The notes beneath the pieces were generated by a model. That model was given only the letters and a program-made list of their open reading frames with translations, was not told where the DNA came from and ran no database searches. Positions 1 to 10,204 of a DNA stretch of 64,000 nt are shown in pieces; position 1 is the first letter of the stretch, and every line of letters starts with the position of its first letter. The stretch comes from Leptospira sp. (GTDB lineage: Bacteria > Spirochaetota > Leptospiria > Leptospirales > Leptospiraceae), in contig JACVCB010000007.1 in NCBI GenBank assembly GCA_016742255.1, forward strand, positions 90,965 to 154,964. Direction: 5' to 3'. A program made the position numbers and the translations under genes.

Positions 1-1826
1 TCCACACCTGAAATATGTAAGGCAGTTTCCAAATTGAGTGGTCTATGTTTTTCCAATTTAACAATCGCTTCCGTCTTCAAACCTTTCACACTTGCGTAAT
101 CAAAGTCGGTTGGAATTTGAAAGTTTAAAAACTTCTTACGGTATTCAATCGTTTCCAGTTCTCGTTTTAAATACCCTTCATACTTAACTTCCATTTCCAA
201 AACAGCTTTCTCATCTTCATTCAAAATCGAAAGTTCAGAAACAATTGGTTCAATGTCTTTGATTTTGATATCCGAACGTTTCAAAAAAGAAGCAAGTGAA
301 TGACCAAATTTATAATTGGTGATCTGTTTTTCTTCCAGGACCTTGGTCAGTTCTTCAGAAGGTTTCATTGCCGAAACAAAAAGATGGGATTTGATTTTTT
401 CAATTCTTGCGTAGCGATCCTTCATCTCTTTATACAAAGACTCTTCGACAAGACCCATCTCATATCCATACTGCATAAGTCTTTGGTCAGCATTGTCTTG
501 TCTGAGAAGTAGGCGATATTCGGCACGGCTTGTGAACATTCGATAGGGATCTTCCACGCCCTTGTAGACAAGATCATCCACAAGAACTCCGATGTAAGAT
601 TCACTTCGTTTGAAAAGAATTGGTTCTTCTTTTCTCACAGACCGAATCACATTATAAGCGGCAACAAGTCCTTGGGCAGCAGCTTCTTCATACCCAGTGG
701 TTCCATTGATCTGACCTGCATGGTATAGACCCTTTACCTTTTTTGTTTCGAGAGTTGGGTTGAGTTCTGTGGGATCCACATAATCATACTCAATGGCATA
801 ACCAGGTCGCATGAGTTCTACTTCTTCTAAACCTTTAATGCTTCGAAGAAACTTCCATTGTACTTCTTCTGGTAAACTAGTGGAGACACCATTGAGATAC
901 ATCTCGTTTGTTTCGTAACCTTCTGGTTCGATAAAAATTTGATGACGGTCTCGTTCTGCAAAACGAACCACTTTGTCTTCAATGGAAGGGCAATATCTTG
1001 GACCTATACTTTTGATCTGGCCTGAATACATAGGAGAGAATTCTAAGTTTTGTTTGATCAGTTCATGAGTGGTATCGTTTGTGTAAGTGATGTAACAAGG
1101 AATTTGTTTACGATCAATCTTCTTTGTGGAGAAAGAAAACGGGCGCGGGTTTTCATCGCCGTCTTGGATTTCAAGTCCATCAAAGTTGATCGAGTTTTTG
1201 TGAACGCGAGCAGGGGTTCCTGTTTTCAAACGACCCAGTCGTAATTCGAATCGTGCCAATGTGTGAGACAAACCTTTTGTGGTTGGTTCACCAATCCTTC
1301 CTGATTCTTTTTGGTAAGTTCCAATATGAATCACACTGGATAAAAATGTTCCTGTGGTCAGGATCACATGGTTTGTATAAAACGTAAACCCACGACCAGT
1401 GATGACACCAGTCACTTGGTTTCCATCCACAATCAAATCTTCTACTGTATCTTGTCTGATGGAGAGGTGTTGTAATTTTTCCAACTGGTGTTTCACCATC
1501 AGCTGGTATTGTTTTTTCTCTGCTTGTGCACGTGGTGCCCAAACGGAAGGACCTTTGGATGTATTTAACATCTTGAACTGGATCCCTGTTTGGTCGATCA
1601 CTCTACCCATAAGTCCACCAAGGGCATCCACTTCACGAACCATATGCCCCTTTGCAATCCCGCCAATCGCTGGGTTACAACTCATCTGCCCAATTGTATC
1701 TAAGTTCATTGTGATGAGTAAGGTTTTGAGACCAGCTTTAGCAGAAATATAAGCGGCTTCAGTTCCAGCATGACCTGCGCCGACAACGATACAATCAAAT
1801 TGGTTGGGATAAAAGGAAGGATTCAT
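1..1826 (-). CDS. mnmG: tRNA uridine-5-carboxymethylaminomethyl(34) synthesis enzyme MnmG (3' end cut by window edge)
   Basis: The frame is open from an ATG at 1826 to the left edge, giving 608 residues. MnmG (GidA) proteins are usually about 620-630 residues, so only the last residues are missing. The N-terminus has the FAD dinucleotide-binding motif [12 protein letters not shown] (about residues 15-26), followed by the family hallmark [20 protein letters not shown]. With MnmE it modifies the wobble uridine of several tRNAs in the cytoplasm. It is divergent from ilvE across a 168-bp gap, and location near the chromosome origin is typical for gidA. Two TTATGTC/GACATAA words lie directly upstream of its start (see repeats). 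Identification is firm; the start is supported by motif spacing, although the ribosome-binding site is weak. Confidence 0.96.
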   Translation of the reverse strand, partial: MNPSFYPNQFDCIVVGAGHAGTEAAYISAKAGLKTLLITMNLDTIGQMSCNPAIGGIAKGHMVREVDALGGLMGRVIDQTGIQFKMLNTSKGPSVWAPRAQAEKKQYQLMVKHQLEKLQHLSIRQDTVEDLIVDGNQVTGVITGRGFTFYTNHVILTTGTFLSSVIHIGTYQKESGRIGEPTTKGLSHTLARFELRLGRLKTGTPARVHKNSINFDGLEIQDGDENPRPFSFSTKKIDRKQIPCYITYTNDTTHELIKQNLEFSPMYSGQIKSIGPRYCPSIEDKVVRFAERDRHQIFIEPEGYETNEMYLNGVSTSLPEEVQWKFLRSIKGLEEVELMRPGYAIEYDYVDPTELNPTLETKKVKGLYHAGQINGTTGYEEAAAQGLVAAYNVIRSVRKEEPILFKRSESYIGVLVDDLVYKGVEDPYRMFTSRAEYRLLLRQDNADQRLMQYGYEMGLVEESLYKEMKDRYARIEKIKSHLFVSAMKPSEELTKVLEEKQITNYKFGHSLASFLKRSDIKIKDIEPIVSELSILNEDEKAVLEMEVKYEGYLKRELETIEYRKKFLNFQIPTDFDYASVKGLKTEAIVKLEKHRPLNLETALHISGV

Positions 1827-1827
1827 A

Positions 1828-1859
1828 TTATGTCTTCTTAGTGTAACGATTCTTATGTC
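1828..1859 (-). repeat. Two GACATAA words upstream of mnmG
   Basis: On the minus strand GACATAA occurs at 1828-1834 and 1853-1859, 25 bp apart, immediately before the mnmG start. The same heptamer recurs upstream of dnaA and in the dnaA-dnaN gap. The word also contains CATAA and could be part of a -10 element, so a regulatory meaning is only inferred. Confidence 0.4.
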
Positions 1860-1994
1860 TTATGAAAAATAAGGAGAGTTAAGACCACTCTCTAGAACGA
1901 TATCAAAACCATCGGCGTATGCTTCGAGAGAAAAAAAGATAAAATTCATTTTCTAATTTTGAAACTCCAGAAGATTGGAAGGATAGGAATCTCA

Positions 1995-2918
1995 ATGGCT
2001 CAGAATTCATTTCCGTATACATACTTTGAAGGCAAAATTGTTCCGTCAGAAGACGCGAAAGTTAGTGTCCAAACCCACGCTCTCCAATATGGCACAGGTG
2101 TCTTTGGAGGAATCAGAGGTTACTACAACGAAGCAAAAAAAAATCTATATGTGTTTCGGTTAGCAGAACATTGTAAAAGACTTGTGAACTCCACAAAGAT
2201 CATGCAACTTCAAATCAAAATCACACCTGAAGAAATCCAATCGATCATTTTGGACCTTCTCAGAAAAAATGAAGCCAAACAAAATGTTTACTTAAGACCT
2301 TTCATTTATACTTCAGCATTACAACTTTCACCACGGTTTCATGACGTAAAAGCAGACATCACTGTGTATGCTTTAAAACTGGATGACTATTTAGATACAC
2401 AAAATGGACTCACAACAATGGTGTCCTCTTGGCAACGATTCTCAGACAACCAAATCCCAACTTTATCTAAAGTAAGTGGTGGGTATGTGAACTCTGCTCT
2501 TGCTAAATCAGAAGCAGTTCAAAATGGAATGGATGAAGCAATCTTTCTTGATGCAAGAGGATTTGTATCAGAGGGTTCTGCTGAAAATTTATTCATCGTT
2601 CGTGATGGTGTGATCCATACACCAACTATTCCTTCTTCTATTCTTGAAGGGATCACACGTAGAAGTATCATACAAATTGCAAAAGATTTGGGATACCAAG
2701 TCATAGAAAGAGACATCGCAAGATCTGAACTTTATATCGCTGATGAATTGTTTTTTTCAGGTACGGGAGTGCAAGTAGCCTGGGTGAAGGAAGTGGATAG
2801 AAGAGTGATTGGAAATGGAAACATCGGTCCCATCACTAAAAAAATCCAATCTGTCTTTTTTGAAACTGTACGTGGTGAACAACCAAGTTACATGAATTGG
2901 CTCACTCCGGTGTATTAA
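1995..2918 (+). CDS. ilvE: Branched-chain amino acid aminotransferase
   Basis: This is a fold-type IV PLP aminotransferase of 307 residues that catalyses the last step of leucine, isoleucine and valine synthesis and the first step of their breakdown. The start at 1995 is preferred over a start 36 bases upstream because a GGATAGGA ribosome site lies just before it and the family N-terminus begins there. The PLP lysine is K159 in the context SKVSGGY, and the downstream FVSEGSAENLF motif (about residues 187-197) binds the cofactor phosphate and is diagnostic. Only six bases separate it from holB, so the two are probably cotranscribed, an apparently unrelated pairing. Confidence 0.93.
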   Translation: MAQNSFPYTYFEGKIVPSEDAKVSVQTHALQYGTGVFGGIRGYYNEAKKNLYVFRLAEHCKRLVNSTKIMQLQIKITPEEIQSIILDLLRKNEAKQNVYLRPFIYTSALQLSPRFHDVKADITVYALKLDDYLDTQNGLTTMVSSWQRFSDNQIPTLSKVSGGYVNSALAKSEAVQNGMDEAIFLDARGFVSEGSAENLFIVRDGVIHTPTIPSSILEGITRRSIIQIAKDLGYQVIERDIARSELYIADELFFSGTGVQVAWVKEVDRRVIGNGNIGPITKKIQSVFFETVRGEQPSYMNWLTPVY

Positions 2919-2924
2919 AACAAA

Positions 2925-3857
2925 ATGTCTGATACTTTGTTTTCATTCGGACAAGTGTCAGGCCAAGATGTTGCACTGACGTATTTAAAATCGTTTTTAA
3001 AAGACCGATCCAAAATTCCTGGTTCTATCATATTCCATGGACCTGATGGAGTAGGGAAGTGGCTTGCAGCAGAACGATTCGCAAGGCAAATTCTTTGTTT
3101 AGAAGGAACCTCTTGTGGAATCTGTGATTCATGCAGACAATTTATGCGAGGTGTGCATCCCGATTACATCCAATTCCCTCGACGAAAAAATATTGCGATC
3201 GGAAAAGAAAAGGATCCAGAAGAGTTTACGATTCGTTGGTTACTATCCGCAAGAATTCCTTATAAACCACATACATCCGATTATCGAATCGTTTTATTTC
3301 CAGAAGCCAATCGGATCAACAATGAAGCTGAAACAACTTTATTAAAAACGTTAGAAGAACCACCACCACATACAAAATTCATTCTCATAGTCAATGACCT
3401 TCATAATTTAAAACAGACGATTGTATCTCGTTCGGTTTGTATTCCGTTTCATTATCTCCCACAAGAAGAGATTAAAAAAATCAGAAGGAATGAAATCGCG
3501 GAATCAAAATTGTATTATGGTGGATCACTCAATCCATTTGAAATTGCAGATGAGTTTTTAGAAGAATGGCATGAAAACGTAAGGGAACATTGCCATGATT
3601 CCATACTCTTATTTAAATTGGAAAATTGGGTGAGAGACCAATTAGGTGAGTTTCGTTCCAATAAAGAAGGTCTCACAGGAATTGATTTTTTAGAAATGAT
3701 TTGTTTGTTATTACTCTATGAATACAGACAAAAAAACTTTGAAGCTAATATAGGTAGAATCGAAGCCATCCTCGACTTCAAATTGAAACTCCATTATGAA
3801 ATTCCTGCATTAGAATATGTTCTTTTATCACAATTATTTTTACGTCTTGCAACTTAA
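2925..3857 (+). CDS. holB: DNA polymerase III delta-prime subunit
   Basis: This 310-residue protein is a clamp-loader AAA+ subunit. The P-loop position reads GPDGVGKW (39-46): the lysine is followed by Trp rather than Ser/Thr, as expected for the non-hydrolysing delta-prime subunit. Four cysteines (C58, C64, C67, C70) form the zinc module shared by DnaX and HolB proteins. The motif NEAETTLLKTLEEPP and the SRS sequence near residue 170 (sensor/arginine-finger region) also match the family. It loads the beta clamp encoded by dnaN nearby. It follows ilvE by six bases and precedes the dnaA promoter region. An alternative is a DnaX paralogue, but the missing P-loop Thr and short length favour HolB. 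Confidence 0.88.
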   Translation: MSDTLFSFGQVSGQDVALTYLKSFLKDRSKIPGSIIFHGPDGVGKWLAAERFARQILCLEGTSCGICDSCRQFMRGVHPDYIQFPRRKNIAIGKEKDPEEFTIRWLLSARIPYKPHTSDYRIVLFPEANRINNEAETTLLKTLEEPPPHTKFILIVNDLHNLKQTIVSRSVCIPFHYLPQEEIKKIRRNEIAESKLYYGGSLNPFEIADEFLEEWHENVREHCHDSILLFKLENWVRDQLGEFRSNKEGLTGIDFLEMICLLLLYEYRQKNFEANIGRIEAILDFKLKLHYEIPALEYVLLSQLFLRLAT

Positions 3858-3946
3858 TCGAATTTAAAGTGATTCAATGAATCTTTATATGAAGGAATAA
3901 AGAACACCTAACACACAACATGTGGTGAATTTCTGTCAAACAGAAT

Positions 3947-3957
3947 AAGGGACATAA
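3947..3957 (+). repeat. 11-bp word AAGGGACATAA upstream of dnaA
   Basis: This 11-mer is repeated exactly at 5491-5501 in the dnaA-dnaN gap, in the same orientation. It contains the GACATA hexamer that is clustered there. It sits about 115 bp upstream of the dnaA start, in an otherwise featureless 216-bp gap. It could be a binding site shared by the dnaA control region and the origin, or a -10-like element; neither is proven. Confidence 0.5.
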
Positions 3958-4038
3958 TTTTTTTATTCGGTTCGACTATTTTTAACAGTTTGGAACGTTT
4001 CCCGATTTTTCATTTGAATTCTGCCTACTTGCTAAAAG

Positions 4039-4044
4039 TATAGT
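4039..4044 (+). promoter_or_regulatory. Possible -10 element of the dnaA promoter
   Basis: TATAGT is a five-of-six match to the -10 consensus, 30 bases upstream of the dnaA start codon. A TTGAAT at 4014-4019 is a candidate -35 but the 19-bp spacing is long. The promoter is an inference from sequence only. Confidence 0.35.
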
Positions 4045-4073
4045 ACCCGATTTCACATTTAGGGCGGAGAAAC

Positions 4074-5399
4074 TTGGACAAACGTTGGGAAGAAATTTTA
4101 GAAGAAATATCGAAACAGATACCTCCCAAGTACTTTTCCAATTTCATTGCACCACTTCGTTTTGACAAATGGGAGAACCAAGTGGTTCACGTAATGGCTC
4201 CATCCAGCGGAATCAAACGCCATGTGGAAACTAAATACATCAGTTTCATTGAAGAAGCTGTTTACCAAGTGGTTGGTGATAAATTTAAAGTATCCATTCT
4301 TACGGAATCGGAAACATCTTCACATGTTTTAAAAGAAGTTATACAATCCAAGTTTGATGATTCCGACTCTGATCTCAATCCAGAGTATATTTTTAGTAAT
4401 TATATCACTTCAGATTCCAACAAAATTGCTTTCACTGCCGCAAAAAGTGTCGTGGAACAACCAGGGAAATACAATCCATTGTATTTGTTTGGACCTGTTG
4501 GAGTTGGAAAAACCCATTTACTCCACGCTATCGGAAATGAGATCAAAAAAAAGGATCCTTGGAAAACAGTTAGGTATGTAAATAGTACCTCGTTTTTGAA
4601 TGAATTCATTTTTACTGTCAGACAAAACAATCGAGAATCTTTGGAATCATTTAAGATTCGTTACCAGTCATATAATGTTTTGTTATTTGATGACATTCAG
4701 TTTTTGAATGGTGGAGCAGAAAAAACCCAAGAAGAGTTTTTTGCGCTCTTTAATTTTCTATATGATCGCAAAAGACAAATTGTCATCGCATCAGACAGAC
4801 CAAGTTATGAACTCCCTCTCCATGAAAGGCTCAAATCTCGCTTTGTGCATGGATTACAAGCCGACATTAAATCCCATGATTTGGAACTTCGTAAGTCATT
4901 ATTAAAATCTAATTTTTCAGAATACAATATTCCTGCTAGTGACGGATTACTCCATTGGCTCGCCGAACGATTAGAAGGTGATTCCCGTGCCCTGATTGGT
5001 ATTGTAAATGATTTGGTGATGTACAAAAAAGCGTATGAGTATTTTTTACTCACCGAAGACAAAATCAAAGAAATTGCCGAAGCTCGATTTCTCACGAATA
5101 AAAAACGAATTGGATTTAGTCCGGATATGGTCATTGATTTAGTCTGTGAAAGGACAAATGTAGCCAGAAAGGATTTACTCGGAAAAAGTAGAAAAGCTGA
5201 CTTTATTCCGCCACGCCATCTTTGTATGCTCCTCCTTCACGATGTTTTGAATGTTCCAAAAGCCCAAATTGGTAGGATTTTTTCCACAACCCATTCAACA
5301 GTCATTCATGGGATCGATAAATTCAAAGAACGTAAGGCATCTGAACCGCTCTGGGAAGATCTCTTTCAGACCATCAAACACAAGATTAGTTTCCAATAA
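4074..5399 (+). CDS. dnaA: Chromosomal replication initiator protein DnaA
   Basis: DnaA binds origin boxes and melts the origin to load the replicative helicase. It has 441 residues. The TTG start at 4074 follows a strong AGGGCGGAGA ribosome site. Domain I covers about residues 1-85, with a short linker. The AAA+ domain has Walker A GPVGVGKT (140-147) and Walker B LLFDDIQFL (Asp206-Asp207). The C-terminal domain IV contains MLLLHDVLNVPKAQIGRIF followed by STTHSTVIHG (from residue 404). Most DnaA proteins have GGRDHxTV at that recognition helix; here the Gly-Gly-Arg-Asp part is replaced by Ser-Thr-Thr and is one residue shorter. It is first in the origin cluster, ahead of the likely oriC. Confidence 0.97.
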   Translation: MDKRWEEILEEISKQIPPKYFSNFIAPLRFDKWENQVVHVMAPSSGIKRHVETKYISFIEEAVYQVVGDKFKVSILTESETSSHVLKEVIQSKFDDSDSDLNPEYIFSNYITSDSNKIAFTAAKSVVEQPGKYNPLYLFGPVGVGKTHLLHAIGNEIKKKDPWKTVRYVNSTSFLNEFIFTVRQNNRESLESFKIRYQSYNVLLFDDIQFLNGGAEKTQEEFFALFNFLYDRKRQIVIASDRPSYELPLHERLKSRFVHGLQADIKSHDLELRKSLLKSNFSEYNIPASDGLLHWLAERLEGDSRALIGIVNDLVMYKKAYEYFLLTEDKIKEIAEARFLTNKKRIGFSPDMVIDLVCERTNVARKDLLGKSRKADFIPPRHLCMLLLHDVLNVPKAQIGRIFSTTHSTVIHGIDKFKERKASEPLWEDLFQTIKHKISFQ

Positions 5400-5423
5400 A
5401 CTGTGACTAACAACGCGAAAGTC

Positions 5424-5443
5424 TGTCGATAAACTGTCGATAG
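5424..5443 (-). promoter_or_regulatory. Tandem DnaA-box-like sites
   Basis: TGTCGATAA (5424-5432) and TGTCGATAG (5435-5443) are, on the minus strand, TTATCGACA and CTATCGACA. Their starts are 11 bp apart, placing them on the same face of the helix. They sit 25 bp after the dnaA stop codon, so they could also feed back on dnaN transcription. Confidence 0.55.
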
Positions 5444-5603
5444 GACATAGTTAGGACTTATGGTTCCAACTTTGTCTGCTAAACTGTTCAAAGGGACATA
5501 AATATTCACACTTGCCAAATAGAAAAAAACTGACATAATTCAATAAAAATTGAACTTTCCAGGCTTTATCGACATACTGACAGAACCAACGGAAACGACA
5601 TAA
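5444..5603 (+). repeat. Five direct GACATA hexamers in the dnaA-dnaN gap
   Basis: GACATA begins at 5444, 5495, 5532, 5571 and 5597, always on the plus strand, with spacings of 51, 37, 39 and 26 bp. Three copies extend to GACATAA. The copy at 5571 overlaps the end of the DnaA-box-like site at 5566. By rough base composition far fewer than one copy would be expected in a gap this size, so the clustering is unlikely to be chance. Iteron-like binding sites are a plausible reading. Confidence 0.6.
5566..5574 (+). promoter_or_regulatory. DnaA-box-like site TTATCGACA
   Basis: This nonamer matches the E. coli DnaA box at eight of nine positions and repeats, on the opposite strand, the site at 5424-5432. 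It lies about 25 bp before the AT-rich tract, the usual position of the box that guides DnaA onto the unwinding region. Confidence 0.55.
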
Positions 5604-5631
5604 TATATATAAAGATATATAAAATAAATAA
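5599..5631. other. AT-rich tract, candidate DNA unwinding element
   Basis: These 33 bases are almost wholly A and T, made of overlapping ATATATA and AAATAA steps. The tract lies between the last DnaA-box-like site and the dnaN ribosome site. Its role as the melting site is inferred from position and composition. Confidence 0.5.
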
Positions 5632-5645
5632 GAAGAAGAGGAAAA

Positions 5646-6764
5646 ATGAAATTCACTGTCAATACTACAGAATTCCTAAAAGCAATTAACTCAGTGGATG
5701 GAGTGATCTCTGTCCGAGAGATCAAGTCTGCTCTCTCCAATTTAAAAATCCAAACTGGGGAGAACGAAGTGTATTTATCTGCGACGGATTTAGAGATCGC
5801 AATCAAAACTTCTGTTCCATCCACTATCGGAGAAAAAGGGACTGCATCCCTTCCTGCAAAACAACTCTCCAGTATTTTTAAAAATTTAAACTTTGACACA
5901 AGTTTACTCACAACTACAGAACAATCTGAAAATTCAGAAACCACTATCACTGATGCTTCTGGAAAAATGGATACAAAGTTCAAAGTGAACGGTATTGATT
6001 CAGAAGATATCAAAACCATTCCAAAAGTGGAAGAATCAAGTGTGGTTGAATTCCCTTGCCAAACCATTCGAGAAATGTTTCGAAAGACTTCTTATGCAAT
6101 GGCGATTGAAGAAACACGTTTTGTATTCAATGGATTATTTTTAAAACCAGATAACACGGATCTCATTGTGGTTGGAACAGATGGTAGACGATTATCTAAA
6201 ATTGTTCGTAAATTTCCAAAACAATTCCCATTCAAAAATGGAGTGATCATTCCTCATAAAGCAGTTCGCGAAATGCTCAAAATGATGGAAGGAAAGGAAA
6301 CAGCAAAAATTGGTTTTGTTGAAGAACAAATTTATGTTTCTTCAGGAAACGTAGAACTTCTATTCAAACTCATTGATGGAAACTTCCCTGATTACGAACA
6401 AGTGATTCCAAAACAAACGACAGAATCAGTTCGTGTGGTAAAAGCTGATTTTTTAACCTTCTTAAAACAAGCATTGATCTCTGCAGAAGAACCTTCTAAA
6501 CAAATTCGTTTGGCTTTTACAAAAGGAAATGTAAACATCAGCTCTTCCAATCCTGGAACCATGATGTTTGATCACAATATGCCAATTGAATACAATGGTG
6601 AAGCAATCACTATTGCCTTTAAAGGGGATTATTTAAGTGATGTGGTAAAAGCAGTAGATGACCCCGAAGTCATATTGGAATTCACAACTTCCAGTGCACC
6701 TGTGTTGTTTAAGGATCCTTCTGACAGTGACTTTGTTTCTGTCATCATGCCAATGAAACTTTAA
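5646..6764 (+). CDS. dnaN: DNA polymerase III beta subunit (sliding clamp)
   Basis: DnaN forms the ring-shaped dimer that tethers the replicase to DNA. The 372-residue length is normal for the family. The N-terminus MKFTVNTTEFLKAINSVDGV and the C-terminus ending VSVIMPMKL match bacterial beta clamps, and the middle has the typical VVGTDGRRLSKI motif (about residues 176-187). It starts after an AGAAGAAGAGG ribosome site that abuts the AT-rich origin tract. Its TAA overlaps the recF start by one base (TAATG), which suggests translational coupling. Confidence 0.97.
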   Translation: MKFTVNTTEFLKAINSVDGVISVREIKSALSNLKIQTGENEVYLSATDLEIAIKTSVPSTIGEKGTASLPAKQLSSIFKNLNFDTSLLTTTEQSENSETTITDASGKMDTKFKVNGIDSEDIKTIPKVEESSVVEFPCQTIREMFRKTSYAMAIEETRFVFNGLFLKPDNTDLIVVGTDGRRLSKIVRKFPKQFPFKNGVIIPHKAVREMLKMMEGKETAKIGFVEEQIYVSSGNVELLFKLIDGNFPDYEQVIPKQTTESVRVVKADFLTFLKQALISAEEPSKQIRLAFTKGNVNISSSNPGTMMFDHNMPIEYNGEAITIAFKGDYLSDVVKAVDDPEVILEFTTSSAPVLFKDPSDSDFVSVIMPMKL

Positions 6765-7867
6765 TGTTTCTTAAGAAAATCTACATTAAGAATTTTCGTA
6801 ACCACGAAGAAACACAACTCACATTCAAATCACGTCTTGTCTTCTTCATTGGAAACAATGGAGAAGGCAAAACAAACTTACTAGAATCTATCTCCCTTTT
6901 ATCTTACTTAAAAAGTTTTCGTGAATCAGATCAAAACCAACTTTTACGTTGGGATACAACTGACACTTTTATCCGAGCTGAATTTGAATCAGAAGGGAAT
7001 GATTTTCTTTTTGAATATGGGATTGAACATTCCTATACAAAACGAAAAAAACTAAAAGTGAATGGGGAAGAGTTTAAAAAAATTTCCGACTATGTAGGAT
7101 ACTTTCGTTCGATTGTGATGAGCCCACCTGATATCCTCATCATTGAAGATGGGAATGTGGAAAGGCGCCGATTTTTAGATGCATTCATTTCTTCTACAAA
7201 CCGTTACTATTTAAAACAACTCATTGAATATGATCGATTGGTAAAACAACGAAATGCTGCTTTAAAAAGAGAAAATGCAAGTGATCGTGAAATTGGTATT
7301 TGGGATGAACCGATCATTGAGCATGATGCAGAAATTCGTGAGATACGAACAAAAACCATTGAAACTTTAGCAGGGTACTTCCACCAAAATCTTTTACAAC
7401 TCAGTTCCGGAAAAGATCCATTTTATCTTACCTATAAACCAAATGTATCTTCGAAGGAAGAACATAGACAAAAACTATTCGATAACTTACGAAAAGACAA
7501 AGCAATAGGATACACTAGTTGTGGAAACCACCGTGACACTTTACCAATAGGATTTGATGACAAAGACTTAAGTGGTTTTGGATCCCAAGGGCAAAAACGA
7601 AGTGCGGTCATTGCTTTAAAAACAGCCTGTTTCCAAATGATTCGTGATACAACTGGTGAAGCACCCGTTCTTCTCATTGATGATATCATCAGGGAACTGG
7701 ATGTAAAAAGAAGGGAATACTTTGTGAATCTAATTTCAGAATGTGGTCAGGCATTTTTTACAACCACGGATTTAGAAGGAATCAATGAGTATGTCGGAAA
7801 CCTAACAGTTGATAAAGAAATATACCAAATTGAATCTGGGAAAGTGAAGGAACTCACTGAAAAATGA
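6764..7867 (+). CDS. recF: DNA replication/repair protein RecF
   Basis: RecF is an SMC-like ATPase that helps load RecA at gaps and stalled forks. The 367 residues include Walker A GNNGEGKT (30-37) and N-terminal IKNFRNHE, both typical of RecF. The C-terminal part has the ABC signature-like FGSQGQKRS and the Walker B VLLIDDIIRELD. It overlaps dnaN by one base and the next gene by four (ATGA), so the cluster is tightly coupled. No unusual feature was seen. Confidence 0.95.
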   Translation: MFLKKIYIKNFRNHEETQLTFKSRLVFFIGNNGEGKTNLLESISLLSYLKSFRESDQNQLLRWDTTDTFIRAEFESEGNDFLFEYGIEHSYTKRKKLKVNGEEFKKISDYVGYFRSIVMSPPDILIIEDGNVERRRFLDAFISSTNRYYLKQLIEYDRLVKQRNAALKRENASDREIGIWDEPIIEHDAEIREIRTKTIETLAGYFHQNLLQLSSGKDPFYLTYKPNVSSKEEHRQKLFDNLRKDKAIGYTSCGNHRDTLPIGFDDKDLSGFGSQGQKRSAVIALKTACFQMIRDTTGEAPVLLIDDIIRELDVKRREYFVNLISECGQAFFTTTDLEGINEYVGNLTVDKEIYQIESGKVKELTEK

Positions 7868-8187
7868 AAAAAGTAGAACTCTCAGAACTGTTTCAAAGTC
7901 TGGAAAAACTTGGTCTAGATCGTGAAACAGTTTTCCAAGACCAAATCCTCAAAAAACTTCGCTTACAATGGAATGAGATTGTAGGAGAAGTTTTTGGAAA
8001 ACAGAGTTTTCCTAAAGGCATCGATGGAAAAAAACTGACAGTCGTTTGTCGTCATTCTATGGTCTCCCAAGAATTGGAGTTCCAAAAATCGGAACTTTTA
8101 CTAAAAATCAATCGAATCACAAGCCCAGTTTTATTGGAAAAAATCCAATTCAAAACGGGAAATGAATTCCAAAATCCAAGGTCTTAA
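7864..8187 (+). CDS. DUF721 / DciA-family protein
   Basis: This 107-residue protein matches the DUF721 family, whose best-known member DciA is thought to recruit or load the replicative helicase in bacteria that lack DnaC or DnaI. The recognisable core is LRLQWNEIVGEVFGKQSFP followed by GKKLTVVCRHSMVSQELEF, a KH-like fold in characterised members. The position between recF and gyrB is also where DUF721 genes sit in other bacterial origin clusters. The start overlaps recF by four bases. The helicase-loading role is inferred from the family and the context. Confidence 0.8.
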   Translation: MKKVELSELFQSLEKLGLDRETVFQDQILKKLRLQWNEIVGEVFGKQSFPKGIDGKKLTVVCRHSMVSQELEFQKSELLLKINRITSPVLLEKIQFKTGNEFQNPRS

Positions 8188-8259
8188 ACCTTCCGTTTCC
8201 CCCCGATTTCACTTGCCCTTCGAGAGTGTTTCTAGGATACTTCCTATAGGGTATCTTAA

Positions 8260-10185
<1,926 letters not shown>

Positions 10186-10204
10186 TCGGAATTAGGAAAA
10201 TCAA

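Larger units (their letters stand above)
5400..5645. other. Candidate chromosomal replication origin (oriC)
   Basis: The 246-bp gap between dnaA and dnaN has origin-like architecture. Two DnaA-box-like nonamers lie on the minus strand at 5424-5432 (TGTCGATAA) and 5435-5443 (TGTCGATAG), 11 bp apart or one helical turn. A third, TTATCGACA, lies on the plus strand at 5566-5574. These differ from the E. coli box TTATCCACA at one central base. Five direct GACATA hexamers run between 5444 and 5602, and an AT-rich tract follows at about 5599-5631 that could serve as the unwinding element. dnaN's ribosome site AGAAGAAGAGG then follows. The assignment is inferred from arrangement and from the usual location of origins; it has not been tested here. 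Confidence 0.7.

Noticed and set aside
1399..1752. Plus-strand frame of 117 residues inside mnmG
   Set aside because: It lies wholly inside the well-supported mnmG coding strand, has no ribosome site or recognisable motif, and looks like a shadow frame.
5540..6067. Minus-strand frame of 175 residues across the origin gap and dnaN
   Set aside because: It overlaps the candidate oriC and antisense dnaN, and the translation has no recognisable domain or plausible start signal.
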